Assembly (NCBI GenBank): GCA_015655535.1
Contig: JAATEW010000109.1
Span: 1 to 18,219 of the forward strand
DNA from: Hyphomicrobiales bacterium
GTDB taxonomy: Bacteria > Pseudomonadota > Alphaproteobacteria > Rhizobiales > Beijerinckiaceae
DNA: 18,219 nt
Direction of reading: 5' to 3'
Each line of letters begins with the position of its first letter. Positions within the stretch are counted from its first letter, which is position 1. Positions 1-7,317 of the stretch are shown here, piece by piece. The notes under the pieces were generated by a model. The model searched no databases. It was not told the origin of the DNA and was given only the letters and a program-made list of their open reading frames with translations. The translations under genes and the position numbers were made by a program.

Positions 1-1
1 C

Positions 2-688
2 GCCAATGACGAAGCCGTCACGCAAGTGACACATGGCGCCGGCGGCATTCTCGCGAGCCTCACCAAAGGCGCGATGCATATTTCATCGAGCACGATAAGC
101 GTCGCTCTGTCCGAACAGCTCACAGCCGACCATGCGGCGGCCGGTCAGGTCTATGTCGCGGCGCCGGTCTTCGGCCGTCCGGCAGCCGCCGCCGCGGGGC
201 AGCTCTTCGTCGTCGCGGCGGGCGCGCCGGATTCGATCAAGACCGCGTCGCCGCTCTTGGATGCGATCGGGCAAAAGACTTTCGTCATTTCCGAGACGCC
301 GAAGGCCGCCAATCTTGTGAAGCTCAGCGGCAATTTCCTGATCGCGGCGGTGATCGAGTCGCTCGGCGAAGCCATGGCGCTCGTCAGCAAGGGCGGCGTC
401 GACAAGCATCAATATCTCGACATTCTGACATCGACCCTGTTCGGCGCGCCGGTCTACAAGACCTATGGCGATCTGATCGCCAGCGAGAAATTCGAGCCCG
501 CGGGTTTCGCGGCGCCGCTCGGCGCTAAGGACATCCGGTTGGCACTCGCCGCCGCGGAGGATCTTCGCGTGACCTTGCCTCTCGCGAGCCTGTTGCGCGA
601 CCGTTTCATCACGCTTCTCGCACATGGCGGCGACAAGCTCGACTGGTCGGCCATCGGCGGGCTCGCGGCCAAGGATGCCGCAGCCTAA
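2..688 (+). CDS. NAD(P)-dependent beta-hydroxyacid dehydrogenase (3-hydroxyisobutyrate dehydrogenase-like), 5' truncated
   Basis: The reading frame is open from base 2 to a TAA at 686-688, so the gene begins upstream of the window and its N-terminal GxGxxG Rossmann motif is not visible. What remains matches the second half of the beta-hydroxyacid dehydrogenase family: an STIS segment after the cofactor domain, the VAAPVFGRP substrate loop, and the KLSGNF helix start that in this family carries the catalytic Lys. The all-alpha C-terminal domain follows and includes the conserved GAKDIRLAL stretch. Members oxidise or reduce small beta-hydroxyacids (3-hydroxyisobutyrate, tartronate semialdehyde and relatives) with NAD(P) in the cytosol; the substrate cannot be read from this fragment. 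The GTG at base 26 is an internal Val codon, not a start. The gene is followed by repeats, with no partner on the same strand. Confidence 0.88.
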   Translation, partial: ANDEAVTQVTHGAGGILASLTKGAMHISSSTISVALSEQLTADHAAAGQVYVAAPVFGRPAAAAAGQLFVVAAGAPDSIKTASPLLDAIGQKTFVISETPKAANLVKLSGNFLIAAVIESLGEAMALVSKGGVDKHQYLDILTSTLFGAPVYKTYGDLIASEKFEPAGFAAPLGAKDIRLALAAAEDLRVTLPLASLLRDRFITLLAHGGDKLDWSAIGGLAAKDAAA

Positions 689-708
689 GTCCGAACCTCA
701 TGACCAGA

Positions 709-760
709 TCCCTCACCCTGAGGAGCGCGCCGATAGGCGTGCATCTCGAAGGGCGAGGGA
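709..760 (+). repeat. REP-like palindromic repeat, copy 1
   Basis: Complementary ends TCCCTCACCC (709-718) and GGGCGAGGGA (751-760) enclose a CTGAGGAGCGCGC core and a CTCGAAG motif. This is the layout of the dispersed CCTCA-CCCTGAGGA...CTCGAAGG-type intergenic elements I recall from many Rhizobiales. It sits just after the dehydrogenase stop and could fold into a hairpin that ends or stabilises that transcript. The second copy lies 20 bases downstream in the opposite orientation. Confidence 0.7.
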
Positions 761-780
761 TCGGCGTTACCTTCTCTATT

Positions 781-837
781 CCAAACCTCGATCCTTCGAG
801 ACCCGAGCTGCGCTCGTTCCTCAGGATGAGGGTTTGG
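781..837 (-). repeat. REP-like palindromic repeat, copy 2 (inverted relative to copy 1)
   Basis: Read on the minus strand this has the same order as copy 1: CCTCATCCTGAGGA, a GC-rich middle, then CTCGAAGGAT. Its own ends are near-complementary: CCAAACCTCGATCC at 781-794 against GGATGAGGGTTTGG at 824-837. The two copies therefore form a head-to-head or tail-to-tail pair filling the gap between the convergent dehydrogenase (+) and lipase (-) genes. A role as bidirectional terminator or mRNA stabiliser is inference. Confidence 0.7.
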
Positions 838-860
838 AGGTGGCCCCACTGAGACCAGCC

Positions 861-2030
861 CTAATTTGCGCAATCATCCGGCGGCGGCGCGCCTGCGAAG
901 CGTGCCGCCATCCACTCGACGGCGGCCGGCGCGGCATCGCGTCCCGCAAATCCATGTCTGATGCCGTCCATCCACATCATGCGGACCTTGGTGCCGGCAG
1001 CGCAGGTGCGCTTCATATAAGCCTCGGTGACCGCCGGCCGGATCAATCCATCAGCCGTGCCTTGCGCCAGAAAGAGCGGAAGGCCCTGCGGCAGGGCGCC
1101 CGGCGTATTCTCGGTTAGAAGCCTGTGCCAAGGCTCGACGTCGCCTGGATGTTTCACCAGAAGAAAATGGTCTTCCAGCGCCTTTCCGGTGCGCGCCCGT
1201 ACGAAAAGGTCGAAGACCGACTCGACGCATTCCTCGGCCAATATGTCGATCGCCGGGATGGCGGCCGGATCGACCAGGTATTTGATGGGCGCGATATAGA
1301 CGCGCGTCCAGGACCAGATGGTCATGGCCGTGACATTGCGTCCGCCGGTCGTGGCGATGTCGTCGTTCATGAACGTGACGAGATCGGTCGCGGGCGCCGC
1401 TGCCGCCACGCCGAGGAGATCGAGTTCGGGCGCATAGCTCTTCGCGATCATGCCGGTGAAGAGCGCTGCCTGGCCGCCTTGCGAATGGCCCCAGACGGTG
1501 AAGGCTTTGCCCGCTCCCGCATCGGGGATCGCGCGCGCGGCGCGCACGGAATCGATCACAGCGCGGGCTTCGCTGACGCCGACGAGATAGGGATGCGGCC
1601 CTGGCGTGCCGAGGCCCGGATAATCGGTGGCGGCGACGATATAGCCGCGCTCGATCATCTCTCTCAAACCCTGCACCTGCTGAAAGAAGAAGATCGCCAG
1701 AGAAGGCGCGCAATGCGGAACGATACCCGAAGTCGGATGCGCCCAGGCGACGACGGCGCGTCCGCCTGCCGGCGCCGGGCCTTGCGGCACGATGATGACG
1801 CCGGAGACGATGATCGGCTTGCCATCGAAACTCGTCGATCGGTAGAGCACGCGATAGGCAGCAGCGCCATCGGGCGCGCCGAACATAGGCACCTGCCGTA
1901 CGATCGAGCCCGCCGGTCCTGCGACCTCGGCATTGAGCGGTTCATAAAAGAGAGTCTGTGCCGTGGCCGGATGGGTGCAAAGGATGAAGAGAAAGAAAGT
2001 TGCGAGGCGTGCAGGAAAGCCAATCATCAT
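861..2030 (-). CDS. Secreted lipase / alpha-beta hydrolase (LIP-type)
   Basis: A 389-residue exported hydrolase. An N-terminal signal peptide (MMIGF, a Leu/Phe-rich core, then HPATAQ) is followed by an alpha/beta-hydrolase body with VVAWAHPTSG, TDYPGLG and the nucleophile elbow GHSQGG. With this start the triad would be Ser183, Asp327 (in GTADGLI) and His359 (in GIRHGF). These motifs resemble the secretory lipase (LIP) family, which hydrolyses acylglycerols or other esters outside the cytoplasm. The true substrate is unknown. I chose the ATG at 2030 because a weak GGTG lies 6 bases upstream; a GTG at 2039 would add three residues. The gene starts about 20 bases after the stop of the DUF4403 gene on the same strand, so the two are probably co-transcribed. 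The stop (TAG, 861-863) lies next to the inverted repeats. Confidence 0.85.
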   Translation of the reverse strand: MMIGFPARLATFFLFILCTHPATAQTLFYEPLNAEVAGPAGSIVRQVPMFGAPDGAAAYRVLYRSTSFDGKPIIVSGVIIVPQGPAPAGGRAVVAWAHPTSGIVPHCAPSLAIFFFQQVQGLREMIERGYIVAATDYPGLGTPGPHPYLVGVSEARAVIDSVRAARAIPDAGAGKAFTVWGHSQGGQAALFTGMIAKSYAPELDLLGVAAAAPATDLVTFMNDDIATTGGRNVTAMTIWSWTRVYIAPIKYLVDPAAIPAIDILAEECVESVFDLFVRARTGKALEDHFLLVKHPGDVEPWHRLLTENTPGALPQGLPLFLAQGTADGLIRPAVTEAYMKRTCAAGTKVRMMWMDGIRHGFAGRDAAPAAVEWMAARFAGAPPPDDCAN

Positions 2031-2050
2031 GCGCGTCACCGGAAGGTGTT

Positions 2051-3478
2051 TTAAAGACCGTATAATATTTTCAAGTCGCCGGTGGCGCGAAGCTCGACGC
2101 TCAATCCATCCGCGAGCAGCAGGATTTTATCGACGGTGGCGGAGGCGAGCTTGCCTTCCATGCGAAAGCCATTGCCGAGCGGGCGCGTGAGTTTCGCATC
2201 CGCCGCCGCGATCAGCTTTTCGTAAGCGTCCTTATAGCTGATGACGAATTGCTGGCGTAGCGTTTCAAGAAGCTTCGTTTCGACGAGCCATTTGACGATC
2301 TCGGTCTCAGGGCCGTCCGGCGCATTGACGGTCAGATTCGGCAGCCGGATGGTCTGGGCCTCATTGTCGATTTGCGGCGTCGCCAAAAGATAGATCCAAC
2401 CGCCGGCATTGGGATCAGTGTTGGACGCTTGCGCGATGCGCAGGCCGAGAACGATCTTTCCGGAGGAGGGATAGATCTCGACATCGCGGAGCGTGTTCTC
2501 GCCCGTGGTTCCGAAGGCCGCGATCAGGCCTTTGGCTTTTTGACGCAAGGTCTCGTAATCGACGCGGACCGGAACGATGATCTCGAATGTGCCGGGTGCG
2601 GTGACATCGGTGCCGAGCGGCGGCAGCGGGGTTGGCGCCGCAGGCGCCGGCGCATGTCCGACCACGGTTTCAGCCGTGCCTTCAATGGCGAGCGAGCCGG
2701 TCATCACCTCTTTATTCGCGCGGACGCCGGCGAAAGCGGCGCTTCGCGGCGTCAATTGCAGCCAGACTTCCGGATCGTCCACGAGCTTGACCGGCTCGAA
2801 CGCATGGCGCCATGCGGTCTCGGCTTTTGCGCGCAGATCGAGCGCGCGGGCGGCCACTGCCGCCTTGGCCCGAACGCGATCCAATTGCGCCTTGATCTTC
2901 GGCTCGACGAAGCGGGAGAGATTGATCTCATGGCCAAAGACTTGGAGGACCGGCGGTTCCGTCCAATGGAAGCTATCGGCGAAGTGCAGATCGACGGACC
3001 AGTCGCGCCGGAGCTGCGGGCGGGCCTCCGCCTCGACCGTGATCCGCGCTTCCGTGCCGCCGTGAATATGCGAGGTGATCCTGTTCGCGCCTTCTCCCGA
3101 GACCGTGCCATAGATCGGCACCGCGCCGACCACGCGTGCACCGTCGCCATAGAGCGACACAGGCGCGGTCCGTTCGACATAGCCGCGGACATCGCATTTC
3201 GCATTGATCTCGAAGCCCAGCACGCGGCGATGCACGCAACTGATGCGGTCATTGATGGTCGCGAGGCGTTTGGGAACATCGCGGTCGATCGCTGCGGCCA
3301 AACTGCGCAAACTGAACTCGATCGATGCCGAGACATGCGATGGCGTGATGGCTGACGCGGGCTGATCGGGGCTCAACGCCGGCTTCTCCGCGGCTTGCGC
3401 CGGCAGAACCAAAAGCGTGCAAAAGAGGAGGCTTGCGGCGAGACGAAGCGGCATTGCGAAGACGCGCCGGATATCCAT
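2051..3478 (-). CDS. DUF4403 family exported protein
   Basis: A 475-residue protein that I recognise as DUF4403-like. It has a signal peptide (MDIRRVFAMPLRLAASLL, ending PAQA before AEKP), then a long beta-rich body. Features of that family seen here are the SLRSLAAAIDRDVPKRL segment near the N-terminus, FGHEINLSRFVEPKI in the middle and a C-terminal region with repeated short strands. The family has no settled biochemical function; export to the periplasm or envelope is supported by the signal peptide. The ATG at 3478 has GGGGA about 7 bases upstream and places the signal peptide at the very N-terminus; the longer TTG start at 3514 is unlikely. A promoter (TTGACA/GATATT) lies just upstream, and the lipase gene follows within about 20 bases, suggesting a shared envelope or lipid-related role (inference). 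Confidence 0.82.
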   Translation of the reverse strand: MDIRRVFAMPLRLAASLLFCTLLVLPAQAAEKPALSPDQPASAITPSHVSASIEFSLRSLAAAIDRDVPKRLATINDRISCVHRRVLGFEINAKCDVRGYVERTAPVSLYGDGARVVGAVPIYGTVSGEGANRITSHIHGGTEARITVEAEARPQLRRDWSVDLHFADSFHWTEPPVLQVFGHEINLSRFVEPKIKAQLDRVRAKAAVAARALDLRAKAETAWRHAFEPVKLVDDPEVWLQLTPRSAAFAGVRANKEVMTGSLAIEGTAETVVGHAPAPAAPTPLPPLGTDVTAPGTFEIIVPVRVDYETLRQKAKGLIAAFGTTGENTLRDVEIYPSSGKIVLGLRIAQASNTDPNAGGWIYLLATPQIDNEAQTIRLPNLTVNAPDGPETEIVKWLVETKLLETLRQQFVISYKDAYEKLIAAADAKLTRPLGNGFRMEGKLASATVDKILLLADGLSVELRATGDLKILYGL

Positions 3479-3533
3479 GATTCGTCCCCGTTGCTTGTGA
3501 TGGCGCCGGGGCAAGCCGCGACCGCGTCCAGCA

Positions 3534-3563
3534 AATATCCTTCGCGTCTTTGATCCATGTCAA
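3534..3563 (-). promoter_or_regulatory. Predicted sigma-70 promoter for the DUF4403-lipase unit
   Basis: On the minus strand there is a perfect TTGACA (plus-strand TGTCAA, 3558-3563), an 18-base spacer, and GATATT (plus-strand AATATC, 3534-3539). It would start transcription near 3527, about 50 bases before the ATG at 3478. Confidence 0.5.
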
Positions 3564-3598
3564 TTCGCGAGCCAAGCTTATATTCCTAAAGGACCAAG

Positions 3599-4075
3599 AT
3601 GACATTTGCTTTCGTTCATTCGCATCATGACGAGCCGCCGATCAAAATAGCGGCAATCGGTCTCGACCTTTTCGTCCGTCTGCCGCCGGAGAAGTCCGGC
3701 GGGGCGTTGACCATCATCGAGACGATCAATGCGCCGGGTTTTGGGCCGCCCTTGCACAAACATGCGGAGACGGAAATCTTTCGCGTGCTCGAAGGCCGCT
3801 ATCTTTACGAGAAGGATGGCGATCGCTTTTTCGCCGAGACGGGGGACGTCGTCAGCATTCCGGGTGGCGCGGCGCATGCCTTCGTCAATGTGAGCGAGGC
3901 TCCTGCGCGTCAGATGGTCCTCATTCTTCCGGGTCTCGATGCGAAAGCCTTCTTCACCGAACTCGGCGCGGTCATGAAGGACGGCGTTCCTGACAAAGAC
4001 GCGCTCAATCTCTTCGGGCATCGCTGGGGCGTCGAGTTTCTCGGGCCGCCGTTAAAGCCTAGTTTAAACGCTTGA
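3599..4075 (+). CDS. Cupin-domain protein
   Basis: A 158-residue single-domain cupin. Motif 1 fits exactly: Gly49, then His53, His55, Glu59 and Gly66 (PLHKHAETEIF). Motif 2 also fits: Gly82, Pro88, Gly90, His93, Asn97 (PGGAAHAFVN). His53, His55, Glu59 and His93 would bind one metal ion in the barrel. Small cupins of this kind include sugar-modifying enzymes, dioxygenases and ligand sensors; nothing here picks one. There is no signal peptide, so it is probably cytosolic. The start at 3599 has AAAGGA about 6 bases upstream. The gene is divergent from the DUF4403 gene, with about 120 bases between them, and stands alone before the next promoter. Confidence 0.85.
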   Translation: MTFAFVHSHHDEPPIKIAAIGLDLFVRLPPEKSGGALTIIETINAPGFGPPLHKHAETEIFRVLEGRYLYEKDGDRFFAETGDVVSIPGGAAHAFVNVSEAPARQMVLILPGLDAKAFFTELGAVMKDGVPDKDALNLFGHRWGVEFLGPPLKPSLNA

Positions 4076-4080
4076 AATCG

Positions 4081-4118
4081 CGTTATCTTGACTCGTTATA
4101 TAGTTAGATATTATAACG
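4081..4118 (+). promoter_or_regulatory. Predicted promoter with overlapping CGTTATA palindrome
   Basis: TTGACT (4088-4093), an 18-base spacer, then TATAAC (4112-4117) form a good sigma-70-type promoter for the YkgJ-like gene starting at 4174. The arms CGTTATA (4094-4100) and TATAACG (4112-4118) make an inverted repeat with an 11-base centre that covers the spacer and the -10 box. A further CGTTAT stands at 4081. A palindrome placed there is a typical repressor operator position; the regulator is unknown. Confidence 0.5.
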
Positions 4119-4173
4119 CAGTGGGGCGCAGGGCGCTGGAAATCCGGTACGCCGGCCATTTTGGGAGTGGGTC

Positions 4174-4929
4174 ATGGCGGTGGCTGAGATTGATAATCCG
4201 CTGGTCCTCTTCAAAAGGCTCAATGCGATTTTCACCGATCTGATCGGGCCAGCCAGCGTCCGCGAGGGGATGGCCGAACGTCTGCTTGACGAGGCTTTCG
4301 AGAGTTTCGAGCATTATGTCAAGAGCGCCCTTGACGGCATCGACGCCGTCGTCGCCTGCCGCGGCGGCTGCGCCAGTTGCTGCACGATCCGGGTCGCCGC
4401 GACGGCGCCGGAAGTGCTGCTCATCAAGCATTATTTTCTGAAGCTTGAAAAGGCGCGCGGCGCGGACTTTGTCCGCGATCTGGTCGCGCGGATCGAACAG
4501 GCGCATGAGGCGACGCAGGGCGTCGGCGAACTCGACCGGATGGAAGTGGGCGAAGTCTGCCCCTTCATCGAGAATGGGCTTTGCGTGATCTATTCGCGAC
4601 GGCCTCTGGCGTGCCGGGGCCATGCGTCTTTTTCCGAACATGCCTGTGTCGACGCGCTCTCGGGCGAGGAGGTCGATGTGCCGATCTCGGAGCCGCATAT
4701 GACCGCGCGCAGCCTGATTCAGAACGCCCTTCAATCGGCCTTGCGCGACGCGGGACTTGGCTGGGGCATCTATGAACTCAACCATGCGCTCATCATCGCT
4801 TTGAAGGACGATAATTGCGAGAGAGCCTGGATGGGCGGCGAGGATATTTTCGCGCCAGCCCGCATCGCCGATGTGAGCCAGGAAGAAATGGCGGAAACCT
4901 TCGACGCGATCAAAGCGGCGGTGGCGTAA
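4174..4929 (+). CDS. YkgJ-family cysteine-cluster (CxxxCxxCC) protein
   Basis: A 251-residue protein with the cysteine pattern of the YkgJ / CxxCxxCC family: Cys62, Cys66, Cys69 and Cys70 (CRGGCASCC), then Cys129 (GEVCPF), Cys137 (GLCVIY), Cys147 (RPLACRGH) and Cys158. The invariant CPF...C.IY..RP.ACR layout is intact. The family is thought to bind Zn or an Fe-S centre; its cellular role is largely unknown, so I assign none. No signal peptide or membrane segment is visible. The start is supported by GGGAG 6 bases upstream of the ATG. A promoter with an overlapping palindrome lies upstream, so the gene probably has its own regulation. The next gene, trxA, is about 230 bases away. Confidence 0.85.
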   Translation: MAVAEIDNPLVLFKRLNAIFTDLIGPASVREGMAERLLDEAFESFEHYVKSALDGIDAVVACRGGCASCCTIRVAATAPEVLLIKHYFLKLEKARGADFVRDLVARIEQAHEATQGVGELDRMEVGEVCPFIENGLCVIYSRRPLACRGHASFSEHACVDALSGEEVDVPISEPHMTARSLIQNALQSALRDAGLGWGIYELNHALIIALKDDNCERAWMGGEDIFAPARIADVSQEEMAETFDAIKAAVA

Positions 4930-4950
4930 GCCGTGACCAGCGCGTTCCTT

Positions 4951-4970
4951 TCTCCCCTTGCGGGGAGGAG
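4951..4970 (+). terminator. GC-rich hairpin after the YkgJ-like gene
   Basis: CTCCCC (4952-4957) and GGGGAG (4962-4967) form a 6-bp stem with a TTGC loop, 22 bases after the stop. There is no U-tract, so it may be a dispersed repeat of the CTCCCC-TTGC-GGGGAG kind common in Rhizobiales rather than a classical terminator. Confidence 0.4.
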
Positions 4971-5079
4971 TGGCGCCAAATTCCAAGATTTGCAGCAGGT
5001 CAGATTTCGCCATGCTCGCCGCCAAGAGATGAATGGCAAGCTATGCGTGAAGACGGGAGAGCGTCTGACTTCCTCTCTT

Positions 5080-5107
5080 TTGCCTTCGCAAGGCCCTGTG
5101 CTACAGA
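5080..5107 (+). promoter_or_regulatory. Weak candidate promoter for trxA
   Basis: TTGCCT (5080-5085), a 16-base spacer and TACAGA (5102-5107) are the best promoter-like pair in the 231-base gap before thioredoxin. The match is modest and unsupported by other evidence. Confidence 0.25.
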
Positions 5108-5160
5108 GCCGCCAGGCGCGGGCCTTGGCGGCGCTGTCTTGCACCGAAGAAGAGTCTCCC

Positions 5161-5481
5161 ATGCCCACATTGAAAGTCACCGACGAGACCTTCATGGATG
5201 ATGTCGTCAAGGCGCCGGGGCTCGTTCTCGTCGACTTCTGGGCGCAATGGTGCGGGCCCTGCAAGGCCATGGCGCCTCTGCTCGAAGAGGTCGCGGATGA
5301 ACTCGCTGGCAAGGTAACGATCGCCAAGCTCGACGTCGATGAAAACCCCGGCGTCGCGACTTTTTTCGAAATCGTCTCGGTGCCGACGCTCAAAATGTTC
5401 AAGGACGGCAAAGTCTCCTCGGAAGAGATCGGCACGGTTCCGAAAGATCAGCTCATCGAGTGGATCTTGAAGGAAGTCTGA
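5161..5481 (+). CDS. trxA: Thioredoxin
   Basis: A 106-residue thioredoxin with the complete fold and the active site WCGPC preceded by DFWAQ. The cis-Pro loop SVPTLKMF and the C-terminal helix ending WILKEV are present. Length and sequence match classical Trx1 (about 105-109 residues), the cytosolic dithiol reductant for ribonucleotide reductase, methionine sulfoxide reductase, peroxiredoxins and PAPS reductase. I chose the ATG at 5161 because homology starts there (MPTLKVTDETF); an in-frame extension to 4933 adds 76 residues with no thioredoxin character and runs through the hairpin. A purine-rich GAAGAAGAG upstream may be a weak ribosome binding site. fabD starts 90 bases downstream. Confidence 0.96.
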   Translation: MPTLKVTDETFMDDVVKAPGLVLVDFWAQWCGPCKAMAPLLEEVADELAGKVTIAKLDVDENPGVATFFEIVSVPTLKMFKDGKVSSEEIGTVPKDQLIEWILKEV

Positions 5482-5571
5482 GGGCTCAGCCGGAGAAATC
5501 GCGCGCAGCTTGACTTAAGTTGCTTCAAATGCCACCTCGCAGCCTCGGTTTTTGAGGAGACACGCGCGAGA

Positions 5572-6522
5572 ATGGGTCAAGCCTTCGTCTTTCCAGGGCA
5601 GGGGTCGCAAGCGGTTGGCATGGGCAAGACCCTGGCGGAAACCTATCCGCAAGCGCGCGCCGTCTTCGCCGAAGTCGACGATACGCTCGGGCAAAAATTG
5701 TCCACGCTCATGTTCGAAGGGCCGGAGGCAGAACTCACCCTGACCGCCAATGCGCAGCCGGCCTTGATGGCGGTGAGCCTTGCCGTCCTGCGCGTGCTCG
5801 AAGCCGAAGCCGGACTCGATCTCGCGCGCGACGCGGCTTTCGTGGCAGGCCATTCGCTCGGCGAATATTCGGCGCTCGCCGCCGCTGGGTCTCTCAGCCT
5901 TGCCGATACGGCGCGCCTCTTGCGCCAGCGCGGCAGCGCGATGCAAGAGGCCGTGCCATTCGGTGTCGGCGCTATGGCGGCACTGCTCGGCCTCGATTAC
6001 GAAACGGGCGTCGCCGTCGCCAAGCAGGCAATGGAAGAGCAAAGTGGCGGCGTTTGCCAGATCGCCAATGACAATGGCGGCGGTCAGGTGGTGGCGTCGG
6101 GCTCCAAGGCAGCGGTCGAGCGCGCCATGGAGATCGCCAAGACGAAGGGCGCGAAACGCTCGCTTCTTCTGCCGGTTTCGGCGCCATTTCATTGCGCCTT
6201 GATGCAGCCCGCCGCCGATGCAATGGCCGAGGCCTTGGCAAAGGTCGAGATCAAAGCGCCCAAGGTGCCTTTGATTTCGAACGTTATGGCCGCGCCGGTT
6301 GAAGATGCGAAAGATATTCGCGGACTTCTTGTCGCGCAGGTCACAGGGACGGTGCGCTGGCGCGAGAGCGTGACCTATATGGCCGCGAAAGGCGCTACGC
6401 TTTTCGTCGAATGCGGTTCCGGCAAAGTGCTGACCGGCTTGTTGAAACGCATTGTCGATACGGCGTCGGGCATTTCGATCGGCACGCCGGCCGATGTCGA
6501 CGCCTTCAAGGCGCGCACGTAA
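5572..6522 (+). CDS. fabD: Malonyl-CoA:ACP transacylase
   Basis: A 316-residue FabD that moves malonyl from CoA to acyl carrier protein, the entry of extender units into fatty-acid synthesis. Visible motifs are FPGQGSQ (7-13), the nucleophile elbow GHSLGEYSALAAAGS with Ser95, Arg120 for malonyl carboxylate binding in LRQRGSAM, and His207 in SAPFHCALM. Length is normal (about 310 residues). The start has GAGGAG about 11 bases upstream. It heads the order fabD-fabG-acpP-fabF; the 37-base gap to fabG suggests co-transcription of these two. A TTGACT at 5510 could be a -35 element but I see no convincing -10. Every Arg codon in this gene is CGC, illustrating the strong host codon bias. Confidence 0.97.
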   Translation: MGQAFVFPGQGSQAVGMGKTLAETYPQARAVFAEVDDTLGQKLSTLMFEGPEAELTLTANAQPALMAVSLAVLRVLEAEAGLDLARDAAFVAGHSLGEYSALAAAGSLSLADTARLLRQRGSAMQEAVPFGVGAMAALLGLDYETGVAVAKQAMEEQSGGVCQIANDNGGGQVVASGSKAAVERAMEIAKTKGAKRSLLLPVSAPFHCALMQPAADAMAEALAKVEIKAPKVPLISNVMAAPVEDAKDIRGLLVAQVTGTVRWRESVTYMAAKGATLFVECGSGKVLTGLLKRIVDTASGISIGTPADVDAFKART

Positions 6523-6559
6523 ATTCAAGGATGAAGCTTCTTCACGCGTCAGGAAAAAC

Positions 6560-7297
6560 ATGTTCGATTTGACTGGCAAGACGGCGCTTGTGACGGGCGC
6601 GAGCGGCGGCCTCGGCCAAGCGATCGCGCGGCGCCTGCATCGACAGGGCGCGACCGTCGCGCTGTCCGGCACGCGAAAGGATGCGCTTGAAGCGCTCGCT
6701 GCCGAGTTTGCGGGCGGGGTGCATGTCTTCCCCTGCAATCTTGCCGAGATAAGCGAGGTTGAAGCGATGGTGCCCGCGGTCGAAGCGGCGATGGGCGGCC
6801 TCGACATTCTTGTCAATAATGCCGGCGTGACAAAGGACAATCTGTTCTTGCGCATGAAGGACGAGGAATGGGACACCGTGCTCGCCGTCAATCTGACGGC
6901 TGTGTTTCGCCTGTCGCGCGCGGCTGTGAAAGGCATGCTCAAGCGCAAATATGGCCGGATCATCCAGATCACTTCGATCGTCGGCGTGACCGGCAATCCG
7001 GGCCAGGGCAATTATGCGGCGTCCAAGGCCGGCATGATCGGCATGTCGAAAAGCCTCGCGGCGGAAGTGGCTGGCCGCAATATTACGGTCAATTGCATCG
7101 CGCCGGGCTTCATCCACAGTCCGATGACCGATGTTTTGAATGAAAAGCAGAAAGCTGCCATCCTCGCGAACGTGCCGATGGGGCGGCTTGGCACGGGCGA
7201 GGACGTGGCCGCGGCGGCGGTTTTCCTGGCCAGCGGGGACGCTGGCTATGTGACCGGGCAGACCCTTCACGTCAACGGCGGAATGGCCATGATTTGA
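6560..7297 (+). CDS. fabG: 3-oxoacyl-[ACP] reductase
   Basis: A 245-residue short-chain dehydrogenase that reduces beta-ketoacyl-ACP with NADPH. It shows TGASGGLG (12-19) for the cofactor, NNAG at 86-89, Asn111, and the catalytic set Ser139, Tyr152 and Lys156 (YAASK). APGFIHSPMTD and the C-terminal VNGGMAMI are typical FabG features. The ATG at 6560 has AGGAAA just upstream; a longer in-frame extension into fabD is not needed. Its place between fabD and acpP supports the fatty-acid role over other SDR functions. A 7-bp hairpin overlaps the stop codon. Confidence 0.96.
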   Translation: MFDLTGKTALVTGASGGLGQAIARRLHRQGATVALSGTRKDALEALAAEFAGGVHVFPCNLAEISEVEAMVPAVEAAMGGLDILVNNAGVTKDNLFLRMKDEEWDTVLAVNLTAVFRLSRAAVKGMLKRKYGRIIQITSIVGVTGNPGQGNYAASKAGMIGMSKSLAAEVAGRNITVNCIAPGFIHSPMTDVLNEKQKAAILANVPMGRLGTGEDVAAAAVFLASGDAGYVTGQTLHVNGGMAMI

Positions 7298-7317
7298 ATG
7301 AGTTGCGAACCATTCAA
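7294..7317 (+). other. Hairpin across the fabG stop codon
   Basis: TTGAATG (7294-7300) and CATTCAA (7311-7317) are perfect inverted arms around a 10-base loop, and the 5' arm includes the TGA stop. The stem is AT-rich with no U-tract, so it is a poor terminator; it may affect mRNA processing between fabG and acpP. Confidence 0.35.

Noticed and set aside
1125..3355. Long plus-strand frames (309 and 327 codons) opposite the lipase and DUF4403 genes
   Set aside because: Composition-driven shadows; signal peptides and catalytic motifs are only on the minus strand.
3479..3514. Longer TTG start for the DUF4403 gene
   Set aside because: It would place 12 charged residues before the signal peptide and replaces an ATG with a good ribosome binding site.
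4933..5160. N-terminal extension of thioredoxin
   Set aside because: In frame, but without thioredoxin homology and running through a hairpin; the ATG at 5161 is where homology begins.
5515..7011. 498-codon minus-strand frame across fabD and fabG
   Set aside because: Spans two recognisable genes on the other strand and has no domain of its own.
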